Positions 38,435-46,253 are shown, counted from the first letter of the stretch. The stretch: 50,013 nt of DNA from an uncultured Alphaproteobacteria bacterium (GCA_902600895.1 CACKLF010000009.1:1-50013), one strand, 5' to 3'. Numbers and translations: made by a program. Notes: a model not told the origin generated them from the letters alone.

Positions 38435-38868
38435 TCGTCCTCTTTTGATGTTTTTGAACGGTTAACAAATGCATAATAGATAGAAATAACAACTCCAGCT
38501 ACTGTTACACCCACACCAAACTCAACCAAAAGAATTCCATAATGTTGACCATGCTCGGGATGAGCTGGAGACAATGCTCCGTAATCTAAAAAGTTGTAAC
38601 CAACAAAAAATGAATATATTCCAACCAGAGTGTATATTATGACCCCTAATGCCATAAGCTTATGAGTGAGCCAAGGAGGTAATACTCTTTCAACATTCTG
38701 AAGGCCCATCACCATACCATACAATATAAAAGCCGCTGCAAAGATAACTCCTGCTTGGAAACCACCCCCAGGGGAATAATCACCGTGAAATTGAACGTAA
38801 AGTGCGAACAGAATGATAAAACCCACCATTAGTTTAGTTATTACTTTTAAAACTAGGGCTTGAATCAT
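38431..38868 (-). CDS. mrpB: antiporter subunit MrpB/MnhB
   Basis: A four-helix membrane subunit of the MnhB family: QFHGDYSPGGGFQAGVIFAA is the characteristic HG-x-x-SPGGGFQ motif, with LVEFGVGVTVAGVVISIYYAF near the end. It starts 2 nt after the stop of the DUF4040 gene. Confidence 0.94.
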   Translation of the reverse strand: MIQALVLKVITKLMVGFIILFALYVQFHGDYSPGGGFQAGVIFAAAFILYGMVMGLQNVERVLPPWLTHKLMALGVIIYTLVGIYSFFVGYNFLDYGALSPAHPEHGQHYGILLVEFGVGVTVAGVVISIYYAFVNRSKTSKEDE

Positions 38869-38870
38869 TC

Positions 38871-39449
38871 TCAGCCCCGATCCCTTCTACTTCGGGTTCT
38901 GATAAACCCTCCAAGCAGCATTAAAACACCAACTCCTGCTGTAAATACAACAGCAGTTTCTCCTAAAGTATCAAAACCTCTATAGCTAGCAAGTACAGCT
39001 GTTACGACATTGGGAATACCAATATCCTTTGGGGTTGACTCCAAATACGTCAATCCAACGTGTGTCTGGGCTGGAGCACTTATTGACCCAAATTCTGGCA
39101 TGTCAAGTGAACCATAAATCAAAATTGCCCCTGTAAGTATGACAAGCAAAAGTGGTCTTAAATTATCCGAAGCTTTCCACTCTTTTGCGCGTTCCGTCGT
39201 TAACACAATTGTACCCAGTACTAAAATGGTAGAAACCCCCGCTCCGACAGCAGCTTCAGTAAATGCAACATCAACTGCATCCAGCATTACAAACAAAAGT
39301 GCTGATAAAAAGCTAAATATTCCTGAAAACATAGCAGCGGCAAAAAGATGCTTTACCCAAAGAACACCAATGGCACTTATTACTAGAAAAATGAAAAGAG
39401 CTAATATAATGATTGATTCTATTTTTTTTCTCCCACTATTTGATTGCAC
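38871..39449 (-). CDS. MrpA C-terminal half-like subunit (MbhD + MbhE domains)
   Basis: Corresponds to the last 200 or so residues of full-length MrpA, here as a separate gene. The first half is the MbhD/DUF4040 module (SALLFVMLDAVDVAFTEAAVGAGVST, with the proton-path glutamate), the second is MbhE-like (GIPNVVTAVLASYRGFDTLGETAVVFTAGVGVL). In the archaeal Mbh complex these are separate proteins. It overlaps mrpG by 14 nt. Confidence 0.9.
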   Translation of the reverse strand: MQSNSGRKKIESIIILALFIFLVISAIGVLWVKHLFAAAMFSGIFSFLSALLFVMLDAVDVAFTEAAVGAGVSTILVLGTIVLTTERAKEWKASDNLRPLLLVILTGAILIYGSLDMPEFGSISAPAQTHVGLTYLESTPKDIGIPNVVTAVLASYRGFDTLGETAVVFTAGVGVLMLLGGFIRTRSRRDRG

Positions 39450-39762
39450 TTTTAGTAGAGTTTTTTCTCGATTGATCAGATAAAGCAGCTTTAGCTACTG
39501 CATGTGTGGCAGCGGGACCAGTAATAAAGAGAAACAAACCGATAAACGCAAGTTTAAAAAAAATAAGCCAATCATTAGCTTGCAAGCACATGCCTAGAAG
39601 CAAAAATATCATGCCGCCTGACTCAATTACCGAGGCAGCATGTAGCCTTGCCCAAAAATCTGCAAACCTAAGCATTCCAGCGGCTCCAATTACCATTAAA
39701 CAGGAACCTAACACTATAAATACCCAAGAAAAAATTTGAATTAGCATTGGTAAAAAGTCCAT
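39436..39762 (-). CDS. mrpG: antiporter subunit MrpG/MnhG
   Basis: A three-helix membrane subunit of the MnhG family: the motif MLRFADFWARLHAASVIESGGMIF (conserved R-x-x-DxxxRxHA) and FLFITGPAATHAVAKAAL near the end. Confidence 0.93.
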   Translation of the reverse strand: MDFLPMLIQIFSWVFIVLGSCLMVIGAAGMLRFADFWARLHAASVIESGGMIFLLLGMCLQANDWLIFFKLAFIGLFLFITGPAATHAVAKAALSDQSRKNSTKSAIK

Positions 39763-39767
39763 TCAAT

Positions 39768-40067
39768 TCATCCTGATAATTTTGACGTTTGCTTGTCACT
39801 ATCGCCTATGGTGCCATATTTAAAGTATTTGAGCACCGCTACTGTTCCTACAAAATTTATAAGAGCATACAGAAGCGCAATATCGAGGAAGTCCGGCCTC
39901 CCAGAGAGGAAACCTACCACACCAATTAGTATAACTGCCATGGTACCGAATGCGTTTAAAGCTAAAACTCTATCAAAAAGTGTTTGACTAAAATATAACC
40001 TCAGCAAAACTAAAATTATGGAAATCAACAGTGCAAAAGTTGCTAAAACAAACATTTTAAGAACCAC
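39768..40067 (-). CDS. mrpF: antiporter subunit MrpF/MnhF
   Basis: A small three-helix subunit (99 aa) of the MrpF family: LFDRVLALNAFGTMAVILIGV and DIALLYALINFVGTVAVLKYF are typical. Overlaps mrpE by 11 nt upstream. Confidence 0.93.
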   Translation of the reverse strand: MVLKMFVLATFALLISIILVLLRLYFSQTLFDRVLALNAFGTMAVILIGVVGFLSGRPDFLDIALLYALINFVGTVAVLKYFKYGTIGDSDKQTSKLSG

Positions 40068-40536
40068 TCTCTATATTTTTTACCCTTCTATCCATTTCCT
40101 CTAACCCTTTTGTGCTAGCCTCATTGAAATTGAGGGCGTGTACGCACAACTGATTATTTTCCAGATTTATTGAAATAGTGCCTGGAGTTAATGTGATGGA
40201 GTTTGCAAATATCACTTTACCTAGATCCGATCTTTGAGAGGTAGAAATGAAAAACATTTTTTTATTAATATGATTATCTCCTTTAATAATTGCCTTAACT
40301 ACCTCGATATTTGATTTGGCAATTTCCATAAGTAACCAAAAAAAATAACCTAACAGCTTAAAAATATTTATGGAAAAATCGATAGTGTAACCGTCTATCT
40401 TATCCATTCGTCTTACAAAATAGATAGTCAGCAAAACCGATAGAAGTCCAAGTCCCATGATTAACCCTTTATATACGCCCGATAGCAGCAACCAAGTAAG
40501 TGATAGTAAAACAAAACTGATGAATAAGGATCTCAT
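40057..40536 (-). CDS. mrpE: antiporter subunit MrpE/MnhE
   Basis: First gene of the antiporter operon. Two or three membrane helices and a cytosolic domain; family marks are WLLLSGV, the YFFWLLMEIAKSNIEVVKAII segment and NSITLTPGTISINLENNQLCVHAL. The ATG at 40536 gives 159 residues, the usual size; the ORF reaches 40602 only through a TTG. It is divergent from kdsA, with 130 nt between the starts. Confidence 0.93.
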   Translation of the reverse strand: MRSLFISFVLLSLTWLLLSGVYKGLIMGLGLLSVLLTIYFVRRMDKIDGYTIDFSINIFKLLGYFFWLLMEIAKSNIEVVKAIIKGDNHINKKMFFISTSQRSDLGKVIFANSITLTPGTISINLENNQLCVHALNFNEASTKGLEEMDRRVKNIESGS

Positions 40537-40666
40537 GGGCCTGCTCACAATTAATTTGTTTGTAATAAGAAATCTTACTTCAAACTTCAATGACAAAAAC
40601 AAAAATTTGATTTAACATGGGAGATTAATTGAAGAAAAGAATAAAAAATTAGCATTTGAAGGCATA

Positions 40667-41494
40667 ATGCAAAAGGTAGTCAACATAAAAAAAGTAAAAG
40701 TAGGCAACGATCTACCTTTTACATTGATAGCCGGTCCATGCCAGCTTGAGACTGAGGAGCATGCAATTACGATTGCTTCCCAATTAGCGGAGATGTGCGA
40801 TAAGGAGAATATTGATTTTATATTCAAAGCATCTTTTGACAAAGCTAATAGAACATCAATCAATGGAACTCGTGGTGTAGGCCTATCTGGGGGAATGCGA
40901 ATATTGTCAACTGTAAAGCATAAAGTTGGATGTCCTATTCTAACAGATATCCATAATCCCAATCAATGTAAAGAAGTTGCTACAGTTGCAGATGTTCTCC
41001 AAATACCAGCATTTCTCTGTCGTCAAACTGATATTATATTAGCTGCAGCCAAAACAGACCGAGTTATCAATATTAAGAAAGGTCAATTTTTGGCCCCATG
41101 GGATATGACCAAAGTTTTAGAGAAAGCGACCTCCACTGGAAATCAAAATATAATGCTTTGTGAACGGGGATCATCGTTTGGTTACAACACCCTGGTAACG
41201 GATTTTCGTAGCCTCCCAATTATGAAACAAACAGGCCAACCCGTGGTTATGGACGCAACCCATTCCGTGCAAATTCCAGGTGGACAGGGTGATAGTTCAG
41301 GTGGGCAGAGAGAGTACGCGCCACTGATGGCCAGTGCAGCGGCAGCAATTGGAGTCGCAGGCATTTTTTTAGAAACACACGAAGACCCTGACAAAGCTCC
41401 ATCTGACGGACCTAATATGATAAAACTGACCGATATGCCTCAACTCTTAAACAAACTCAAGTTGATAGATAAATTGACGAAATCTTTAAACTAG
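40667..41494 (+). CDS. kdsA: 3-deoxy-8-phosphooctulonate (KDO-8-P) synthase
   Basis: Condenses arabinose-5-phosphate with PEP, the first committed step to KDO for lipopolysaccharide. Family motifs: IAGPCQLET, FKASFDKANRTSI, PILTDIHNP, IPAFLCRQTDII, LCERGSSFGYNTLV, and DATHSVQIPGGQG. The length of 275 aa is normal. AAGG stands 5 nt upstream of the ATG. tRNA-Gln follows 63 nt downstream in the same direction. Confidence 0.97.
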   Translation: MQKVVNIKKVKVGNDLPFTLIAGPCQLETEEHAITIASQLAEMCDKENIDFIFKASFDKANRTSINGTRGVGLSGGMRILSTVKHKVGCPILTDIHNPNQCKEVATVADVLQIPAFLCRQTDIILAAAKTDRVINIKKGQFLAPWDMTKVLEKATSTGNQNIMLCERGSSFGYNTLVTDFRSLPIMKQTGQPVVMDATHSVQIPGGQGDSSGGQREYAPLMASAAAAIGVAGIFLETHEDPDKAPSDGPNMIKLTDMPQLLNKLKLIDKLTKSLN

Positions 41495-41519
41495 TAAGAT
41501 TAAAGTGAAAATTTTATCC

Positions 41520-41548
41520 TTGCAGAGTAAAATAAAACTTAATAAACA
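41520..41548 (+). promoter_or_regulatory. possible promoter of tRNA-Gln
   Basis: TTGCAG and TAAACA separated by 17 nt, with the second box ending 9 nt before the tRNA. Read by eye; a short 5' leader would follow. Confidence 0.35.
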
Positions 41549-41557
41549 TAAAATAGT

Positions 41558-41632
41558 TGGGGTGTAGCCAAGCGGTAAGGCATCGGTTTTTGGTATCGTG
41601 TACCGTAGGTTCGAATCCTACCACCCCAGCCA
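41558..41632 (+). tRNA. tRNA-Gln (anticodon UUG)
   Basis: Acceptor stem TGGGGTG/CACCCCA, anticodon stem TCGGT/ATCGT (one T-T mismatch at the base and a G-T), loop TTTTGGT with anticodon TTG, T arm GTAGG TTCGAAT CCTAC, discriminator G and encoded CCA. Its 3' half is duplicated at 46085, making it the apparent attachment site of an integrated element. Confidence 0.96.
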
Positions 41633-41641
41633 CTCCTCAAA
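41580..41641 (+). repeat. left copy of a 62-bp direct repeat (attL-like, inside tRNA-Gln)
   Basis: From the D-arm side of the anticodon stem to 9 nt past the CCA (CACTCCTCAAA). It matches 46085-46146 at 59 of 62 positions. The differences lie at 41583 (T/C), 41586 (G/A) and 41608 (G/A). The last breaks a T-stem pair in the downstream copy, as expected if the tRNA side is under selection and the other copy is not. Confidence 0.85.
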
Positions 41642-41725
41642 ATAGCTATAGTATATTATTTTATTGGATATTGCTGATTAACTCCCTGCCCGATCAAAAT
41701 CTATAGTTTGAAGCAAAATCCGTTT

Positions 41726-41747
41726 TTGACAACACTTTGACAACATA
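41726..41747 (+). repeat. tandem 11-bp repeat, left arm of the element
   Basis: TTGACAACACT and TTGACAACATA in tandem, beginning 94 nt after the CCA of tRNA-Gln. The shared TTGACAACA, and the related GTGACAATA repeats at the other end, fit integrase arm-type sites. Confidence 0.5.
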
Positions 41748-41821
41748 TAGCTGTAAAATTGTTGGGTTTTCTATTGTACTCTCCATAAAATTCTTTTGCC
41801 AAGAATAAGATTCTGTTTAAG

Positions 41822-41846
41822 ATATCAAAGCACAAAATTTTGATAT
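41822..41846. repeat. inverted repeat before the DUF1800 gene
   Basis: ATATCAAA and TTTGATAT, perfect 8-bp arms around a 9-nt spacer, ending 19 nt before the ATG at 41866. Could be an operator or an RNA hairpin; chance is possible in such AT-rich DNA. Confidence 0.3.
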
Positions 41847-41865
41847 TAGTTTAAAGCATTAAAGA

Positions 41866-43296
41866 ATGAAAGTTGGACATTTATCACGGAAGTTAGGCCT
41901 CGGCTCAGAAGGTCTCTTTTCAAGCTATTCAAACTTAGAAGATTTGATTGACGGTGAGTTATCAAAAAAATTAACCTTTATGGGTGTGCCAGAAAGAGCA
42001 GGGGAAATTGAATACTGGCCTGACAGGCTCACTTACAATCTTGATGAAAGAATTGATAAAATTAGTAGTTATTGGACTGAGAAAGAAGCTTTAGAAGATG
42101 AGATGGAAAAACTTAAACTTTCAAAAAACGAAAGAGAGTTAAGAAGGAATATTTTGGGTGATAAATATCACATGGAAAAAATAGATAAATATAAATTTTT
42201 TCATTCTGGATGCTTTGGTGACGCTCAGATCAAGCTAAGATTATCCTACTTTTGGCTGAATCATTTTACCGTAGGCGACGTAAGAGAAACAACGGAGTTG
42301 ATTGGAAATTTTTGGGAAAGTACTATAGTAAATGGTCTAGAAGGAACTTTTTCTGATCTTTTATATTACTCTACCTGTCATCCAGCGATGCTAGATTATC
42401 TTGACAATATTTTTAATAACAAACATGGCATCAACGATAACTTGGCAAGAGAGTTATTAGAACTGCACTCCGTTTCCCCTTCTTTAAAGTATACAGAAAA
42501 TGATATTCATAATGCAGCTAAAGTTTTAGCAGGATGGGGTATGACAGAGAAAGACAGAAGAAAAATAAAAGATCTGGACTGGAGAGAACCTTGGCTTAAG
42601 ACAAAAGCTATTTCTGGTGACAAAAAAGTACTTGGAAAAACAATACCTGATGGGAAAAGTGGATTAAGAGCCTTAATAGACTTTTTAAGCCTTCATTCAA
42701 ATACAATAAGACATATTTCTTCTAAACTTCTCAGGCATTTTGTTGGAGAGTCATTTACTGATCTGGACTTACAGAAAGTGACCGAGGTATGGGAAGGTAG
42801 CAATGGCAATTTGCCCAAAATACATAAAGCCGTATTAACTATTGCTGCCCAAAGTAATAAAAAATCATTTACATGGCCTTTGATATGGAGTTTCCAAGTC
42901 CTTCGGTCCTCCTCTTCGCGATTAGTGTTTGGCTACGACGAGGCCGGATTGGCGGGATCAAAAATAATAAAACCCAAAAATGAAATGGGTTATAACTTAA
43001 ACTATATTGCGGATTGTGAAAGGTTAATGCAAGAAATGGGACAATGCTTTTGGTCAAAAAGGCAACCAAATGGATTTTCGGATAAACGGAAAGATTGGAT
43101 TTCATCGGAGTATTTAGATAGGAGAATTCGCTTTGCAGGACTGGCGTTTGATTTTGGACAACCCGGTAGATCATCAATTGAAATTATGGATCTTCATAAT
43201 GTATCTGGAGATTTAAGAAATAAATTATTGCAAATCAAAGACGATAGAGAAAGATTTATAGCATTATTTTGTAGTCCAGAATTTTTGGAGGCTTAA
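41866..43296 (+). CDS. DUF1800 family protein, 476 aa
   Basis: A family of unknown function nearly always encoded beside DUF1501. Matching parts are LSYFWLNHFTVGD, NFWESTIVNGLEGTFSDLLYYSTCHPAMLDYLDN, NDNLARELLELHSV (the most conserved segment), NAAKVLAGWGMT, and the C-terminal VFGYDEAGLAG / MGQCFWSKRQPNGF region where the usual GQP-PNG is seen. No signal peptide is visible (MKVGHLSRKLGLGSEG), whereas many members have one. First gene of a compact operon inside the tRNA-Gln repeat; the next gene starts directly at its stop. Confidence 0.85.
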   Translation: MKVGHLSRKLGLGSEGLFSSYSNLEDLIDGELSKKLTFMGVPERAGEIEYWPDRLTYNLDERIDKISSYWTEKEALEDEMEKLKLSKNERELRRNILGDKYHMEKIDKYKFFHSGCFGDAQIKLRLSYFWLNHFTVGDVRETTELIGNFWESTIVNGLEGTFSDLLYYSTCHPAMLDYLDNIFNNKHGINDNLARELLELHSVSPSLKYTENDIHNAAKVLAGWGMTEKDRRKIKDLDWREPWLKTKAISGDKKVLGKTIPDGKSGLRALIDFLSLHSNTIRHISSKLLRHFVGESFTDLDLQKVTEVWEGSNGNLPKIHKAVLTIAAQSNKKSFTWPLIWSFQVLRSSSSRLVFGYDEAGLAGSKIIKPKNEMGYNLNYIADCERLMQEMGQCFWSKRQPNGFSDKRKDWISSEYLDRRIRFAGLAFDFGQPGRSSIEIMDLHNVSGDLRNKLLQIKDDRERFIALFCSPEFLEA

Positions 43297-44433
43297 ATGA
43301 ATAGAAGAGAGTTTATTTATTCCACACCAGCAGCACTTTTTTTTTCCGGATTTCCAAATTTTGCATTAGCATCTCAAAAAAAACTTGGAAGAATGTGCAT
43401 AATTATTCTAGAAGGTGGCTTGGATGGAATAGCAGCAGTGCCACCAATCGGAGACCGCAATCTGCCAAAACTAAGAAAAGATTTGATTATTGAAAATGAA
43501 TTAGAGATTAATCCTTTTTTTGGACTCCATCCGAGTTTAAAAAACTTTGCCAAGATGTTGCACATGAATGAAGCGACTATTATCCATGCCGTAAATTTTC
43601 CCTATACCAGGCGAAGCCACTTTGAGGGCCAAAATATTGTTGAATCAGGCATATTAAAACCATTTTCAAGTGAAACCGGTTGGCTGGGCAGAGCAATGGA
43701 CTTATCTGAAATTTCTGGTAGGGCTCTATCACTTGACACTCCACTCCTAGTTCGAGGAAAACAGAAAGTTGAGAATTTCTTTCCTGCAAGTATGAAGGGC
43801 AGTAGAAATGACAGTCAAGCTCTTCTGGAAGCTCTGCAGAATGTTTACGAGGGTGACCTGCTCGAAACTGCTAACATTCTATCAGACCAAATTAAGGCGA
43901 GCCAAGTGGATTTTCGAGCAAGGGACCCTGTTGGGCTTGCAACATATGCGGGTACAAAGATGAAGAATTCAATTGGCCCTAGGGTTTCAGTTATTCGTGT
44001 TCCTGACTTTGACACACATGCGAACCAAGGGGCAGACAAGGGAGAGCATGCAGCGCAGTTAACCATAGTTGATGATGTTTTAAAGGCCTTGAAAGACTCC
44101 TTGGGGGATGTATGGTCCAACACCATTATTGTTACATTAACAGAATTTGGACGGACTGCCCGCCAAAATGGTTCTGGAGGTACTGACCATGGTTTTGGAT
44201 CTGCCTCATTTTTAGCTGGAGGTCTACTTAACAATTCACGGATAATTTCAGACTGGCCAGGTTTGAAATCTAAAAACTTGTTTGAGGATCGTGATCTTTA
44301 TGCGACGGTAGATATGCGATCCGTCTGTGCAGCATGCCTAGAAGCTTCATTTGGCCTAGAGCATGAACAAATCAGGGAAGATGTATTTTTCGAGCCAAAA
44401 TTGCCGCGTTTGTTCAATGAAATATTTTCCTGA
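43297..44433 (+). CDS. DUF1501 family exported protein, Tat-type signal
   Basis: An alkaline-phosphatase/sulfatase-superfamily-like protein of unknown activity. The N-terminus MNRREFIYSTPAALFFSGF, ending FALA, is a Tat-like signal (RREF). Conserved family parts: CIIILEGGLDGIAAVPP, FFGLHPSLKNFAKML, VNFPYTRRSHFEGQNIVESG, VPDFDTHANQGADKGEHAAQL, IIVTLTEFGRTARQNGSGGTDHGFGSASFLAGG. The D, H and E residues in DTH, TEFGR and TDHG are plausible metal ligands. It abuts the DUF1800 gene and overlaps the next gene by 17 nt. Confidence 0.87.
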   Translation: MNRREFIYSTPAALFFSGFPNFALASQKKLGRMCIIILEGGLDGIAAVPPIGDRNLPKLRKDLIIENELEINPFFGLHPSLKNFAKMLHMNEATIIHAVNFPYTRRSHFEGQNIVESGILKPFSSETGWLGRAMDLSEISGRALSLDTPLLVRGKQKVENFFPASMKGSRNDSQALLEALQNVYEGDLLETANILSDQIKASQVDFRARDPVGLATYAGTKMKNSIGPRVSVIRVPDFDTHANQGADKGEHAAQLTIVDDVLKALKDSLGDVWSNTIIVTLTEFGRTARQNGSGGTDHGFGSASFLAGGLLNNSRIISDWPGLKSKNLFEDRDLYATVDMRSVCAACLEASFGLEHEQIREDVFFEPKLPRLFNEIFS

Positions 44434-45970
44434 CAAAAGGTTAAAAAGAAACTTTCAGTCACTTTGGTATGCTTTACTTTTATCAATGTGTTTTCTGTTT
44501 AATTTAAATAACGCCGCCTTGGCAAACATCAAATGTATCCAAGAAGAATTATCAAAAACTGTTTTTGATCCTGGGCCAATCGATGGACAATGGGGGAAAA
44601 AAACAAAAGCTGCAATAGAAGACTTCTTTGCCTACACTGGAGAATATAAAAACCTAGGAAAAGATGTTGAAAATTCTAATGAAATTTGTGGCATCCTTAA
44701 ATCGATTGATAAAAAGAATTCTAACCCAAGTATAAGAACATATTCAGTAGTAATAAATGACTCAGAATTAAAAAATTTTTTAGGTGAGGTAAGTTTTGAT
44801 TTTTCAGGGGTTGACGTTTTGGAAGATATTTCCCTGAGCAATTGTAAATTTAAAATAATAGGAATTTTTCAAGATAATAAACGAAGTCTCAAGGCTCATG
44901 GCGAAGTTTCGATCATTGGTGGTAATCTCGTATTTGGAAAACATATTTGGCATAGTGGCGAAGGATCAATGGCTAATGAGGCCTATTTGATTGAGGAAGC
45001 AAACCTAGTAATGTCCAAGAGTGGGGAACTAGTAGGGTCAATGCCTTACTTTTCTTTGTACACAGAAAAAGGTGAAACGGCGCATCCCCCTGAAACTATT
45101 TCTTTTAAGCCAGACAGTAAACTGGCATCTCGACAATACACAGAGCGTAGGCGAGATTATTATTCTTATGATGGCAGCCAAACAGTGACTATGTCTTTAG
45201 ACTGTGATTGGCCAAATACTATAGCTAATATATACGATTTAATGGAGAACCATCCAATTTGGTATGATTTTTCCAGTGAACGCTGTGACTTTAGTTTATA
45301 TTATATGAGGCAAGAGAACGGTGAAGTTTTGGAACAGTCTAATATTTCAAGACTGGCTTCGGGAAATTTGTCTATTGCTAACGGTAAAATATTATTTGGC
45401 AGACACACATGGCATATTGGGTCTTGGATTGATGAAAGCTATTTAACTACCAAATCCAATCTTGTCATTCTAGAGGATGGCACTCTAGCTGGATCAATGG
45501 CATTGTTTAGTAATATTGACCGATGGTTGAAGGAGAAACGGCCGCCCTTAGATATTATTTTTGATGGAAAAATAAAACATAGAAATAATCAAGAAAATCA
45601 ACTTTCAAGAGACTACAGTTTCCTAATAGATTTTAGTTGGCTTGGCCAATTAAGACTGTACTGCCTTTGGCCCGGTCTCGTAATAACAGAACAACCAAAG
45701 ATTGTTTTAACAACACAACAAACAAAAGTTTTGAAATTCAATTTGCCTTCAGCTAGTGAAAGCATAATCTATAGTTACCCATCAGAGATACCACCTTGGT
45801 TGAAGTTTTCTTTTAGTGACAAGAATAAAAAGGATAAATCTGCAGGTACATTATTTGGAAGAGTAAAAGGTGTAAAACCTGGCGTGTTTAACACTAGTAT
45901 AATTTCTACTGACAAAAAAGGACAGATCTTCAAACAACGGATTGAAATTATTGTTGAGGAAACTCCGTGA
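44417..45970 (+). CDS. exported peptidoglycan-binding-like protein with a duplicated unknown domain
   Basis: Not recognised as a whole. The ATG at 44417 inside the end of the DUF1501 gene gives a signal peptide (residues about 10-37, ending AALA). Next is a peptidoglycan-binding-1-like domain (FDPGPIDGQWGKKTKAAIEDF). Two copies of a domain of about 140 residues follow. Each has GxLxxGxxxFGxHxWHxG (FGKHIWHSG and FGRHTWHIG), a later NLV-x4-G-x-L-x-GSM, and ends in Leu-x-Cys-x-Trp-Pro. The C-terminal 90 residues look Ig-like (IPPWLKF, GTLFGRVKG, GVFNTSII). Coupled to the two genes upstream. The stop overlaps the 11-bp repeat at 45967. Confidence 0.65.
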   Translation: MKYFPDKRLKRNFQSLWYALLLSMCFLFNLNNAALANIKCIQEELSKTVFDPGPIDGQWGKKTKAAIEDFFAYTGEYKNLGKDVENSNEICGILKSIDKKNSNPSIRTYSVVINDSELKNFLGEVSFDFSGVDVLEDISLSNCKFKIIGIFQDNKRSLKAHGEVSIIGGNLVFGKHIWHSGEGSMANEAYLIEEANLVMSKSGELVGSMPYFSLYTEKGETAHPPETISFKPDSKLASRQYTERRRDYYSYDGSQTVTMSLDCDWPNTIANIYDLMENHPIWYDFSSERCDFSLYYMRQENGEVLEQSNISRLASGNLSIANGKILFGRHTWHIGSWIDESYLTTKSNLVILEDGTLAGSMALFSNIDRWLKEKRPPLDIIFDGKIKHRNNQENQLSRDYSFLIDFSWLGQLRLYCLWPGLVITEQPKIVLTTQQTKVLKFNLPSASESIIYSYPSEIPPWLKFSFSDKNKKDKSAGTLFGRVKGVKPGVFNTSIISTDKKGQIFKQRIEIIVEETP

Positions 45971-45988
45971 CAATACGGTGACAATACA
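45967..45988 (+). repeat. tandem 11-bp repeat at the inner right end of the element
   Basis: GTGACAATACG and GTGACAATACA, head to tail, starting in the last codons of the gene before and about 97 nt left of the tRNA-Gln fragment. Same TGACAAYA core as the left-side repeat. Confidence 0.5.
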
Positions 45989-46084
45989 TTTGTCTCAAAC
46001 TGGAGTTAACTCTAGAATTACATGAATAGCATGAAACGTTATTTTGTTGATTTATGTAACTCCTGATAACCTATGAATTAGATA

Positions 46085-46146
46085 GCACCGATTTTTGGTA
46101 TCGTGTACCGTAAGTTCGAATCCTACCACCCCAGCCACTCCTCAAA
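46085..46146 (+). repeat. right copy of the 62-bp direct repeat (tRNA-Gln fragment, attR-like)
   Basis: A partial tRNA-Gln lacking the 5' acceptor strand and D arm, with the CCA and the following CACTCCTCAAA retained, 4,505 bp from the intact tRNA. A T-stem substitution at 46113 shows it is not functional. Together with 41580-41641 it brackets about 4.4 kb. Confidence 0.85.
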
Positions 46147-46230
46147 TTATCCGGTGGGCTTTATTTTATAAGCATAAACGTCCTAAGACCTTTTCCTACT
46201 TTTTTCCTTCTCCATTCATTTTTCAGGCCC

Positions 46231-46253
46231 GTGAAAATACCAGTGACAATACA
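46231..46253 (+). repeat. second repeat pair after the tRNA-Gln fragment
   Basis: GTGAAAATACC and GTGACAATACA, 12 bp apart, beginning 94 nt after the CCA of the fragment, exactly the distance seen at the intact tRNA-Gln. This suggests a second, decayed element joined to the first. Confidence 0.4.

Noticed and set aside
41633-46084. A prophage or full integrative element
   Set aside because: No integrase, recombinase, structural or replication gene is seen, so only the att-like ends and cargo can be claimed.
46085-46146. A second tRNA-Gln gene
   Set aside because: Only the 3' half is present, the 5' acceptor strand and D arm are missing, and the T stem has a broken pair; it is a repeat fragment.
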